Shown here piece by piece: positions 8,079 to 16,171 of a stretch of DNA of 18,937 bases (position 1 is the stretch's first letter; every line of letters begins with the position of its first letter). This DNA comes from JAGLSB01 sp023135955 (GTDB lineage: Bacteria; Bacteroidota; Bacteroidia; Bacteroidales; GCA-2748055), in assembly GCA_030673645.1 (NCBI GenBank), contig DAOVIO010000069.1, positions 1-18,937 of the forward strand, read 5' to 3'. Position numbers and translations under genes: made by a program. Under the pieces are notes generated by a model that was given only the letters and a program-made list of their open reading frames with translations, ran no database searches and was not told the origin of the DNA.

Positions 8079-8096
8079 TGAATAAATAAACTATAA
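8079..8096 (+). promoter_or_regulatory. 18-nt leader motif TGAATAAATAAACTATAA, copy 2
   Basis: Identical to the 18-mer before the sulfatase at 4936, again ending 3 nt before the ATG (8100). The surrounding bases differ between the copies, so identity is limited to this element. Its position suggests the 5' untranslated leader and ribosome loading region. Confidence 0.6.
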
Positions 8097-8099
8097 ATT

Positions 8100-9494
8100 A
8101 TGAATATCTGGATAAATATTGCAGTATTATCGGTTTCCTTTTTACCTAAAGCTGAAGCAAAGGACAAGCAGAATATAAAAAAGAAACCGAATGTTATATT
8201 AATTCTTGCCGATGACCTGGGTTGTGTGCAGGTAGGATGTTACGGCACAGATTATTATCAGACTCCTAATATAGACGAGCTTGCGAAAAATGGAATGAGA
8301 TTTACAAATGCATATGCAGGGGCAGCCATTTGTAGCCCGACCAGAGCTTCAATAATGACAGGGAAATATCCCGCCAGGTTACATCTTACAGATTTTATAC
8401 CTGGTAATTCTAATAGTAATTTTCCTTTAACACAACCCGATTGGCAGAAATTCCTTTCGCTTGAAGAAATTACCATTGGAGAGGCATTAAAAGAAAATGG
8501 ATATGCCACAGCAGTGATTGGGAAATGGCATCTTAGTTCTGCAAAAAAACCTCCTGAGAGCTTAAAGTACAATCCTGATAAACAAGGATTTGACGATACA
8601 TTTGTTACTTACAAACCCTCAAAGTCAAAATCGCATGGACATTGGCAAACACCTGAAAATGATGCTCATAATGTTGATACAATAACGAGCAGATCTATTG
8701 AGTTCATTGAAAAGAATAATGATAAAGCTTTTTTTCTAATCATCTCTCATAACACTATTCACGACCCTTTAATGGAGAAATCATTATCGATCAGTAAGTA
8801 TGAAGGGCTGGAAGCAACAGAAGAACCTGAAAACAATCCAATTCTTGCAGCTATGGTAGAGCGACTCGATAAAAGCGTAGGTCGGGTAATAGACAAAGTT
8901 AAACAGTGTGAAATTGAAGATAATACAGTTATAATATTCTATTCCGACAATGGAGGGAGGGATAAACATGCAAAGCAGACGCCATTCAGGAAAGGTAAAG
9001 GCTGGTTATATGAAGGTGGTATTCGGGTCCCTTTAATTTTTTCATGGAAGGGGAATATTGAACCAAATTCTCTAAGCCACCAAATGGTATCTTCAATAGA
9101 TATGTATCCTACTATTTTGGAAATGACTGACAGTAAATTAAGTTCTAAGATAGATTTCGACGGAATTAGTATCAGTAATTTGCTTACAAAGGGTGAAGAA
9201 ATTGATCGACAAACGCTTTATTGGAACTATCCCCACTATCATGGCGGATCAGGAATGAAGCCTGCAAGTGCAATTCGTTCTGGCGATTATAAATTAATAG
9301 AATGGTACGAGCCTAAATTATTAAATAATCAAAAAGTCTATGAATTATATAATTTAGCTGAAGATGTAGGTGAGAAAAATGATCTTTCTACAGAATTGCC
9401 TGAGAAATTTGAAGAATTAAAACAGATGCTTACAGAATGGAAAATTAATGTGAATGCACAGGAGCCAACAGTTAATATTGATAATCAAAAATAA
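8100..9494 (+). CDS. S1-type sulfatase, cysteine-type active site
   Basis: 464 aa. A short signal peptide of about 20 residues ends PKAEA, so it is exported to the periplasm without lipidation. Active-site features: D38-D39 (LADDLG), maturation motif C78-S-P-T-R82 followed by ASIMTGKYP, GKWHL, SHNTIHDP, and D283-N284 in YSDNGG with the following KGWLYEGGIRVP. The ARLHLTDF stretch after the active site is seen in many glycan sulfatases of this phylum, but I do not assign a subfamily. The Cys would be converted to formylglycine. It is 12 nt upstream of the PhoD-like gene, so the two are probably co-transcribed. The signal peptide is short and only weakly hydrophobic, so a start further upstream is possible, but no in-frame candidate stands out. 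Confidence 0.93.
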   Translation: MNIWINIAVLSVSFLPKAEAKDKQNIKKKPNVILILADDLGCVQVGCYGTDYYQTPNIDELAKNGMRFTNAYAGAAICSPTRASIMTGKYPARLHLTDFIPGNSNSNFPLTQPDWQKFLSLEEITIGEALKENGYATAVIGKWHLSSAKKPPESLKYNPDKQGFDDTFVTYKPSKSKSHGHWQTPENDAHNVDTITSRSIEFIEKNNDKAFFLIISHNTIHDPLMEKSLSISKYEGLEATEEPENNPILAAMVERLDKSVGRVIDKVKQCEIEDNTVIIFYSDNGGRDKHAKQTPFRKGKGWLYEGGIRVPLIFSWKGNIEPNSLSHQMVSSIDMYPTILEMTDSKLSSKIDFDGISISNLLTKGEEIDRQTLYWNYPHYHGGSGMKPASAIRSGDYKLIEWYEPKLLNNQKVYELYNLAEDVGEKNDLSTELPEKFEELKQMLTEWKINVNAQEPTVNIDNQK

Positions 9495-9506
9495 ATTCTA
9501 ATAATC

Positions 9507-10985
9507 ATGAAAAACATCAAAACTATTTATTTGATAATTATAAGCTTTACAATTCTTACAGCTTGTAGTAGTAATACTAAAAACAAGGGACCTTATTTTG
9601 GTAATGGATTTCATAATGGATGGGCCGACCAAAACTCTATTGTTATATGGACCAGGCTTACAAAAACGCCTGAATTAAATGCAAATGGACAGAAATTTTT
9701 AGATATCGATCATGGAACCTACAGACAAATAGAAGTAACAGCTTCAGATGAAACTTTTCTACAGGGGCAAATTCCGGAGGGCTTTACACTTGACCAAATG
9801 GAAGGAGCTTGTCCGGGTAATATTGGAGAAGTAAAATTACTTTATTATCCAATGGAGAATCCTGATAATAAAACAGAAATTGGATGGATGCCTGTTGACA
9901 TAGATAAAAACTTTACCAAACAATGGAAATTAGAAAACTTACAGGCTGGTGCAAAATATAAAATTGAATTATTTGCCCGTTACGATGATAAGTCCAGTAT
10001 TTCTGACACTATTACAGGATTTTTTCAATTACCTGCACCTGCTAACTCAATTGTGAGCGCCGATTTTTGTGTTGTTACCGGACATGATTATCCTCGTCGC
10101 GATGATTCAATAAATGGGCATAAAATCTACAAAGAAATGCTAGATCTACAACCCGATTTTTATGTCCATACCGGCGATATCGAATATTATGATAAACCCT
10201 TGCCTTATGCATTTACAGAAGAGTTAATGCGTTTTAAATGGGACAGACTTTTTGCCTTACCTTTTCAGCGAAATTTCTACAGACAAGTAACAACATATTT
10301 CATTAAAGATGACCATGATGTACTAAGTAATGATTCGAATCCCGGAATGACTTATGGGAATGTTACATTTGAAAGAGGATTGGAAATATTTGATATGGAG
10401 CAATTTCCTACAAACGATAAGCCATATAAAACCGTACGCTGGGGTAAAGACTTACAAGTTTGGATTGTTGACGGTCGAAACTACCGTAGCAAAAATAAAA
10501 TGCCCGATAGTAAGGAAAAAACAATTTGGGGTAAAGAGCAAAAAGAATGGTTTTTCAGGACAATTAAAGAATCAGACGCCACTTTTAAAGTTCTAATTAG
10601 TGCTACTCCTGTACTCGGTCCGGATAGAACTAATAAGAATGATAATCATGCAAATGAAGGATTTAAATACGAAGGTGATGAAATTAGGGCATTTATAAAT
10701 CAATTTGAGAATGTATATATCTGCACAGGCGATCGACATTGGCAATATGTTAGTCATATAGAGAACACTAATCTTTGGGAATTTAGTTGTGGTCCCGGAT
10801 CTGACGAACATGCAGGAGGTTGGAACCAGGAAGATCTACAACCTGAGCATAAATTTCTACGAGTAAAAGGAGGATTCCTGAAAGGAGCAGTTTATCGCGA
10901 AAATGATGTCCCTGTTCTGAAGTTTCAACATTTTGATACTGAAGGGAATATTGTTAATGAAAAAGTTTTTAAAAATTTAGAATAG
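9507..10985 (+). CDS. PhoD-like metallophosphoesterase lipoprotein
   Basis: 492 aa. Lipobox ILTAC with Cys20. An N-terminal beta-sandwich typical of PhoD (DQNSIVIWTRL) is followed by a metallophosphatase core: H221-T-G-D224, D268-D-H-D271 (KDDHDVLSND) and G408-D-R-H-W412, which supply metal ligands. PhoD-family enzymes cleave phosphomono- or diesters on the cell surface. Paralogues without proven phosphatase activity occur beside sulfatases in glycan loci, so the true substrate here may be a modified sugar. Translationally close to the upstream sulfatase (12-nt gap). Directly behind its stop codon begins a pectate-lyase remnant, so its downstream neighbour has been lost. Confidence 0.88.
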   Translation: MKNIKTIYLIIISFTILTACSSNTKNKGPYFGNGFHNGWADQNSIVIWTRLTKTPELNANGQKFLDIDHGTYRQIEVTASDETFLQGQIPEGFTLDQMEGACPGNIGEVKLLYYPMENPDNKTEIGWMPVDIDKNFTKQWKLENLQAGAKYKIELFARYDDKSSISDTITGFFQLPAPANSIVSADFCVVTGHDYPRRDDSINGHKIYKEMLDLQPDFYVHTGDIEYYDKPLPYAFTEELMRFKWDRLFALPFQRNFYRQVTTYFIKDDHDVLSNDSNPGMTYGNVTFERGLEIFDMEQFPTNDKPYKTVRWGKDLQVWIVDGRNYRSKNKMPDSKEKTIWGKEQKEWFFRTIKESDATFKVLISATPVLGPDRTNKNDNHANEGFKYEGDEIRAFINQFENVYICTGDRHWQYVSHIENTNLWEFSCGPGSDEHAGGWNQEDLQPEHKFLRVKGGFLKGAVYRENDVPVLKFQHFDTEGNIVNEKVFKNLE

Positions 10986-10987
10986 GC

Positions 10988-11113
10988 CTGATAACCGAAA
11001 GTCTTCGTTATTCTCATCATGAAAAAGGTTCACATGGCTATGGAGGAATTATTGGAAGTTTAAGACAATCGGTTCATCATAATTTATATGCACACCACAG
11101 CTCTTATAACAAT
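10988..11113 (+). pseudogene. Remnant of a pectate lyase (PL1-like) gene, 42 codons
   Basis: Frame 10988 reads LITESLRYSHHEKGSHGYGG and continues IIGSLRQSVHHNLYAHHSS. It aligns with MITESLKNSHHHKGSHGYGE and the following residues in the gene at 16172: 31 of 42 residues identical by hand count. No start or upstream lyase sequence exists: the similarity begins 2 nt after the PhoD-like stop (10985) and fades after about 11113, although the frame stays open to TGA at 11180-11182. It is therefore a deletion remnant of a parallel beta-helix pectate lyase, lacking nearly all of it. It cannot be functional alone. Confidence 0.85.
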
Positions 11114-11261
11114 TTTGAAAATATATATTTAGCTTTTGACCATAAAAGATATATGGTTATATTAGATAAATTTTTTTATTGAAATGTAGTTTAGTATTAA
11201 TCTTAATAGTTCATTTGTATAAATAATCATCATCAATATTCATTTTTTAACACCTGACAAA

Positions 11262-12356
11262 ATGCAAAAAATTAAATCAAAAATCAAAATTAGTGTTCTC
11301 CCGTTTATCTTTCTCTTTTTGATTTTCGGATGCGGTAATACCAATTCTAAAACTGCTGAAAGCACGGAAGCCAACAACAAGGATTCTAAATTTATGCTAG
11401 TTGATAATCCTGCCGAGGAAAAAGTAGAAGTATGGATAGATTCTGAGCTATTTACTTCTTATATGTATCCTGATAATATTGCTAAACCTGTTCTGTATCC
11501 CATTAGAACTGTAAGTGGAAAAGTATTAACAAGATCATATCCACTGGAATCTATACCCGGAGAGCGAGTTGATCATCCACATCATATCGGTATCTGGATG
11601 AATTACGGTGATGTAAACGGATTGGATTTCTGGAATAATTCAGAGGCAATTTCAGAAAGTAAAAAAGATCGATATGGAAGCATTTTTCATAAAGAAGTTA
11701 AAAATATTGAGAATGGGGATGAATCTGGAAGTATGGATGTGGTATGTGAATGGAAAGCACCCGATGGTACAATATTGTTAGAAGAGAACACTAAATTTGT
11801 TTTTACAGCGGAAGAAAATTCAATAATTATAGATAGAATAACCACTTTAAAGGCACTGGATAAAGAAGTTTCTTTAAAGGATAATAAAGAGGGAATGATT
11901 GCGATAAGAGTTGCCAGAGCATTGGAACTTCCATCTGAAAAACCAGATATCTTTTTGGATGCTCATGGGAACCCTACCGAAACAAAAGTATTAGATAATA
12001 CCGGTGTAAATGGCAATTATTTAAGTAGTGAAGGTGTAGAAGGAGGAGAAGTATGGGCAACTCGCGCACGCTGGATGAAACTCCACAGTACTATTGATGA
12101 CGAAAAAGTAGCTTTAGTAATATTTGACCATCCTGATAATGTTGGATATCCTACATATTGGCATGCAAGGGGGTATGGTTTGTTTGCGGCCAATCCTTTA
12201 GGACAGGAAGTATTTTCAAAGGGTGAAAATGTTCTGGATTTTAAACTTGCAGCTAATGAGTCAGTGACTTTTAAATATCGTGTTCTTGTTCACTCCACAA
12301 CTGAATTAAGCTCTGAAGCTATAAATACTATGGCTGATGACTTTTCTGAAAAGTAA
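11262..12356 (+). CDS. PmoA/DUF6807-like secreted lipoprotein
   Basis: 364 aa. Lipobox LIFGC with Cys24. The recognisable core is D104-H-P-H-H108 in the segment 'VDHPHHIGIWMNYGDVNG', followed by LDFWN, and later GGEVWATRARWMKLHS and HPDNVGYPTYWHARGYGLFAANPLG. This is the pattern of the 'PmoA family' (DUF6807) beta-sandwich proteins common in Bacteroidota and Planctomycetes glycan loci. The name derives from a misleading annotation; methane oxidation is not implied and no reaction is established. The His-rich centre could bind metal or sugar. It is separated by 6 nt from the broken GH105 gene and probably heads that operon. Confidence 0.85.
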   Translation: MQKIKSKIKISVLPFIFLFLIFGCGNTNSKTAESTEANNKDSKFMLVDNPAEEKVEVWIDSELFTSYMYPDNIAKPVLYPIRTVSGKVLTRSYPLESIPGERVDHPHHIGIWMNYGDVNGLDFWNNSEAISESKKDRYGSIFHKEVKNIENGDESGSMDVVCEWKAPDGTILLEENTKFVFTAEENSIIIDRITTLKALDKEVSLKDNKEGMIAIRVARALELPSEKPDIFLDAHGNPTETKVLDNTGVNGNYLSSEGVEGGEVWATRARWMKLHSTIDDEKVALVIFDHPDNVGYPTYWHARGYGLFAANPLGQEVFSKGENVLDFKLAANESVTFKYRVLVHSTTELSSEAINTMADDFSEK

Positions 12357-12362
12357 AGGCCA

Positions 12363-13134
12363 GTGAAAAAATACGCATATTTCTTTTCTTTTTTGTTGAT
12401 AGCCTCATTTAGTTTGACTTTGTCAGCGGGATGTGGGTGGATGGCTCAAAGATGACTGATTATAACATTGACAATATGGGAAGGTTTACGATGAGCCTGA
12501 GAATATTCTTGCTACAGCCAACTGGATTATTCTGATGGAAGAAAAAGCCAGAGATCCAGAAAGCGGATTGTTATGTCATGCATGGGACGAAAGTAAAGAG
12601 CAGCAATGGGCTGATAAAACAACAGGCCTGTCTGAACACTTTTGGGGCAGAGGTATGGGATGGTATGGAATGGAACTGGTAGATTTACTGGATTATCTCG
12701 ATGAAAATTCAAGAAAAGATGAAGTTATTGATATCGTAAAAAGATTTGCAGAAGCAATAGTTAAGGTACAGGATGAAGAATCAGGAGTTTGGTATCAGGT
12801 ACTTGATCAGGGAACCAGGGAAGGAAATTATCTCGAGGGATCTGTAAGTTCAATGTTTACCTATTTCCTTTTAAAAGCAACGAAAAAAGGATATATCGAC
12901 GAAAGTTATTTAGAAATAGCAAAAATTGCCTATCAGGGAATTCTTGATAACTTAATTATCGTGAGGGAAGATGGGGGAGTGCTCCTTTCACCTGTATGTG
13001 CTGTTGCCGGACTTGGGGGAAACCCTTACAGAGATGGAAGCTATGAATATTATATAAATGAAGAGAAAAGGGATAATGATCCTAAAGGCGTTGGACCATT
13101 TATAATGGCTAGTTTACTTTATGAAGAACTTTAA
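12363..13134 (+). pseudogene. GH105 unsaturated rhamnogalacturonyl hydrolase, broken by two internal deletions/frameshifts
   Basis: Three pieces of one gene lie in three frames. (1) 12363-12455, GTG start: a lipoprotein signal peptide ending LSAGC, then TGA. (2) 12431-12478: MWVDGSKMTDYNIDN, matching the 'YNID' substrate-pocket segment of the family. (3) From 12472 on, open to 13134: VYDEPENILATANWIILMEE, then ARDPESGLLCHAWDESKEQ, FWGRGMGWYGM, REGNYLEGS and the typical C-terminus GLGGNPYRDGSYEYY...NDPKGVGPF. Family members have about 350-380 residues; the pieces together give about 255. The segment with the catalytic WxDGxxM motif (general acid/base Asp of YteR/YesR) is missing, so the product would be inactive. 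The intact enzyme removes the unsaturated uronic acid left by rhamnogalacturonan lyases. A shorter product could start at ATG 12535. Confidence 0.85.
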
Positions 13135-13183
13135 ATAATCGTCATAATAATTAACACTTAACCTAAATCTAAAAGTTTAATTA

Positions 13184-13215
13184 TTTGACATATTGGATAT
13201 TGTATTATGTATAAT
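13184..13215 (+). promoter_or_regulatory. Candidate promoter upstream of DUF1961 gene
   Basis: TTTGACA (13184-13190) and TATAAT (13210-13215) are separated by 19 nt, 48 nt before the start at 13263. The -33-like TTTG fits Bacteroidota, the TATAAT is more like a generic sigma-70 box than TAnnTTTG. The intergenic space here (about 128 nt) is the largest in this operon apart from 10986-11261, which supports an internal promoter. Confidence 0.3.
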
Positions 13216-13262
13216 TCATCTTTTTGATACTCTGTGCTAATGAATCCTCTAATAGATTTTTT

Positions 13263-14201
13263 ATGAAACATTTCCTCTTTCTAACAATATTAGTGTCTGT
13301 AAGCTTCGGCTTTATGATTTCTGAGGAAACAGATATCAGATTCCACAACTATACAGAAAGTGGAAAGGAATGGCTCAATAGTAAGGCAACGGACAATGCT
13401 GAATCATATATTACTCCAAAGTTTGGTGAAAACTTAATGCAGGAGAAAAATATAATTGCCACCAGGAAAGATGAAAATATATTTAATAAACTCTATAGCT
13501 CAGCGGGAGAGTCAGTTTTTTTTGATGATTGCACCCAGGATTGGACCAAAAACTGGTCTCTGGACGGGAAAGTAGGATATGTTGAAAACAGTGATGAAGG
13601 AATGGCGTTATATGCCGGATCTGAGATTAAAGATAATACTCATCATGTCGTTTTGTGGACAAAGCAATCTTTTTCCGGAGATCTTTTAATAGAATATGAC
13701 TATACAAGGATTGATAAGCGGGATAGACAAGTAAATATAATTTACATTCAAGCAACAGGTTGTGAAGTAGGTGAGTACAGCAAAGATATTTTTCAATGGA
13801 ATGAATTAAGAGAAGAGCCTGCTATGAATTGCTATTACGATAATATGAATGTACTTCATATAAGTTATGCGGCACTTTCAGCGGAAGGTGATTATATCCG
13901 GGCACGTCGCTATCGTCCTGATTTTAATGACAAAATGAATGGGACAGATTTGGGCTCACAATATAATACCGGATTCTTTAATACTGGCATCAAACATCAT
14001 ATTACTATAATTAAAAAGGGATATGATCTATATATGAAAGTTTCAAATGATGAGAAAACAATGCTTTATAAATGGAATTATAAAGATCATCCAGCGATTA
14101 TTGAGGGTCCGGTTGGATTAAGACAAATGTTCTCCAGATCGGCTTTGTATAAGAATTTTACTGTTAAACAAATAACCAGCAACCATAAAACAAAAAGATA
14201 A
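13263..14201 (+). CDS. Secreted DUF1961 (YesU-like) protein
   Basis: 312 aa from ATG 13263, chosen because it gives a clean signal peptide (MKHFLFLTILVSVSFGFM). A TTG start 39 nt upstream is less likely. The conserved jelly-roll part starts near VFFDDCTQDW and includes WSLDGKVGYVENSDEGM, WTKQSFSGDLLIEYDY, QVNIIYIQATG, and near the end NTGIKHHITIIKKGYDLYMKV and EGPVGLRQM. DUF1961 proteins have a concanavalin-like fold; YesU of Bacillus subtilis, in the rhamnogalacturonan yes cluster, is a member. Activity is unknown; a sugar-binding or lyase role is inference. The first ~80 residues before the domain are unmatched and low in known motifs. A second, truncated DUF1961 domain is fused into the gene at 16172. 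It is 11 nt upstream of the third sulfatase. Confidence 0.82.
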   Translation: MKHFLFLTILVSVSFGFMISEETDIRFHNYTESGKEWLNSKATDNAESYITPKFGENLMQEKNIIATRKDENIFNKLYSSAGESVFFDDCTQDWTKNWSLDGKVGYVENSDEGMALYAGSEIKDNTHHVVLWTKQSFSGDLLIEYDYTRIDKRDRQVNIIYIQATGCEVGEYSKDIFQWNELREEPAMNCYYDNMNVLHISYAALSAEGDYIRARRYRPDFNDKMNGTDLGSQYNTGFFNTGIKHHITIIKKGYDLYMKVSNDEKTMLYKWNYKDHPAIIEGPVGLRQMFSRSALYKNFTVKQITSNHKTKR

Positions 14202-14212
14202 GAAAATAAATA

Positions 14213-15826
14213 ATGAAAAAATCAATTCATCTACTGGCCGTTTCTGCTCTTGTTTTGCCTGCTCAATTTTCATGCACTGGAGGAAATAAGAAGCATGATC
14301 AAGCAGAAAATAATCAGGAACCACCAAACATAATAATTATTCTAGCTGACGATATGGGATATTCAGATCTCGGTTGTTACGGGGGAGAGATCAATACTCC
14401 AAATCTTGATAAACTGGCCGCCGAGGGTATCCTTTTTACGCAATTTTATAATGTTGCACGTTGTTGTCCTACTCGTGGCTCTCTATTAACAGGACTATAC
14501 CCGCATCAGGCAGGCATGGGTGGAATGGTGAAAAAACCTGGCTCCCGACCTGAAGGTGCCTACCAGGGATACCTGAGTAATAAGTCTGTTACTATTGCCG
14601 AAGTACTTAAATCAGTAGATTATTATACTGCTGCCTCAGGCAAATGGCATGTTGGGGAAGAACGTCCGCACTGGCCAGTAGACCGTGGATTTGATAATTA
14701 TTATGGATTAATTAGTGGTGCTGCAAATTATTTCGATATCACAAAAGGGAAAAATGCTGGTGTTAAAAGGCATTTCGCCATAGACAGCACAGAATATTTG
14801 CCTGAAGAAGAGGATTTCTACATGACAGATGCTTTTACTGAAAATGCAATTAAATTCTTACAGAATGCTGAGATCAATGATAAGCCTTTCTTTCTATATC
14901 TGCCATATACTGCACCTCATTGGCCCTTGCACGCCAGACAGGAAGATATAGAAAAGTATAAAGGCAAATTCATGAAAGGTTGGGATGAGCTGAGAGATGA
15001 ACGATACGACAGAATGGTAAGAATGGGTATTATTGACAAGAACTGGCCTCTTAGCGATCGAGATCCAAAGGTAATGGCCTGGCATGAATTAAGCGAAGAG
15101 CAAAAAGAAAAAAGCGACTTGCTTATGGCTATCTATGCTGCTCAGGTCGATAGAATGGATCAGGGAATAGGTAAAGTATTATCACAACTTGAAGCTATGA
15201 ACGAAAGTGAAAATACGCTTATCTTCTTTTTGGCTGATAACGGTGGTTGCGAGGAGAATGCAGTACTTGGGTCCGACTTTTGGGGGAATTTCTGGGATGG
15301 TGATGCCGTACCAGGATCAGGAGAATCCTATCATAGTTATGGTGCCGCATGGGCAAACCTGAGTAATGCGCCATTTCGTCAGTATAAGAAAAGGATACAT
15401 GAAGGCGGTATAGCAACCCCTTTTATTGTAAATTGGCCTAATAAAATTTCTGCAAAGAGTAGTATTAATCATCAACCCGGTCATATCATCGATATCATGG
15501 CCACTATTGTTGATATAACGAATATTGATTATCCAAAAACATTTAATGAGAATGAAATAATTCCATTAGCAGGAAAATCAATGCTGCCTTTAATTGAGGG
15601 TGAAAAACAAATAGATAATGATATTTTTTATTGGGAACATATTGGGAACCGGGCAGTACGACAGGGTGACTGGAAACTTGTAGCCAAAGATGGTGAGCCC
15701 TGGGAACTTTATAATTTGTCACAGGATAGAACAGAAATGAATGATTTAATAGAAAGTGAGACGGAATTAGCAGCTGAATTGAAACTAGCCTATGAGGAAT
15801 GGGCTGAAGAGTTGGAGGTTAAATAA
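14213..15826 (+). CDS. S1-type sulfatase, cysteine-type active site (arylsulfatase-like)
   Basis: 537 aa. Signal peptide with a weak lipobox (QFSC, Cys21). Active site: D46-D47 (LADDMGYSDLGCYGG), maturation motif C84-C-P-T-R88 in VARCCPTRGSLLTGLYPHQAG, SGKWHVG, APHWPLHA, and D342-N343 in LADNGGCEEN, then HEGGIATPFIVNWP. The CCPTR plus long insert and the late 'ADNGGC' part are typical of the larger arylsulfatase-like S1 enzymes with a C-terminal LYNLSQDRTEMNDL tail. Requires formylglycine maturation at Cys84. Substrate not assignable. It lies in a tight operon (11 nt after DUF1961, 17 nt before the next frame). Confidence 0.93.
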   Translation: MKKSIHLLAVSALVLPAQFSCTGGNKKHDQAENNQEPPNIIIILADDMGYSDLGCYGGEINTPNLDKLAAEGILFTQFYNVARCCPTRGSLLTGLYPHQAGMGGMVKKPGSRPEGAYQGYLSNKSVTIAEVLKSVDYYTAASGKWHVGEERPHWPVDRGFDNYYGLISGAANYFDITKGKNAGVKRHFAIDSTEYLPEEEDFYMTDAFTENAIKFLQNAEINDKPFFLYLPYTAPHWPLHARQEDIEKYKGKFMKGWDELRDERYDRMVRMGIIDKNWPLSDRDPKVMAWHELSEEQKEKSDLLMAIYAAQVDRMDQGIGKVLSQLEAMNESENTLIFFLADNGGCEENAVLGSDFWGNFWDGDAVPGSGESYHSYGAAWANLSNAPFRQYKKRIHEGGIATPFIVNWPNKISAKSSINHQPGHIIDIMATIVDITNIDYPKTFNENEIIPLAGKSMLPLIEGEKQIDNDIFYWEHIGNRAVRQGDWKLVAKDGEPWELYNLSQDRTEMNDLIESETELAAELKLAYEEWAEELEVK

Positions 15827-15843
15827 ACTAAAATAAAGATAAA

Positions 15844-16103
15844 ATGAGCAAGAAAATTTCATTGTTAATCTTAGTTCTAAGTTTAATTGGAAAGTCTTTT
15901 GCACAACCTGATTTAAATATAGACCCGAAATCTGTTACAATTGATCGTGACGGGAAATTATTTTTCTATATACCTTCTGATAATGAATTCAAAGGAAAAT
16001 TAAACCCAACGAATCCGGTAATTCAAAGACAAAGAAAAGATACTCCGGGTCTAATTCAGGAAGCGCTATAGATAAAATATCATTGGTTTCCAGTAAAAAT
16101 TGA
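15844..16103 (+). pseudogene. Small secreted-protein gene, truncated or frameshifted
   Basis: Reading from ATG 15844 gives a signal peptide (MSKKISLLILVLSLIGKSFA) and 55 more residues starting QPDLNIDPKSVTIDRDGKLF, stopping at 16071 (75 aa). The -1 frame is open across the end and reads GSNSGSAIDKISLVSSKN to TGA at 16101-16103, which looks like the C-terminal strand of a secreted beta-sandwich or LamG-like protein. The likeliest explanation is the start and end of a larger gene joined out of frame by a deletion near 16020-16050. I do not recognise the family. An alternative is a genuine 75-aa exported protein. Confidence 0.5.
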
Positions 16104-16171
16104 GAAGACATCAATTATAAATATCAAGTATTAATCCTAAACCATTGATAAAAAATTTAAAACTTGAAATA

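Larger units (their letters stand above)
7685..8099. other. Intergenic region between DUF4143 gene and second sulfatase
   Basis: About 415 bp, very A+T-rich, no coding potential seen. The left part holds the three AAGGTA repeats next to the ATPase gene. The right part holds an inverted repeat AATTAG-AG-CTAATT (8006-8019), a weak promoter candidate and the second copy of the 18-nt leader. The middle (about 7800-8000) shows nothing I can name. Confidence 0.6.

Noticed and set aside
12535..13134. An independent 199-residue gene
   Set aside because: Its frame is open upstream to 12472 with GH105 homology (VYDEPENI), so it is the C-terminal part of a broken gene and not a separate gene.
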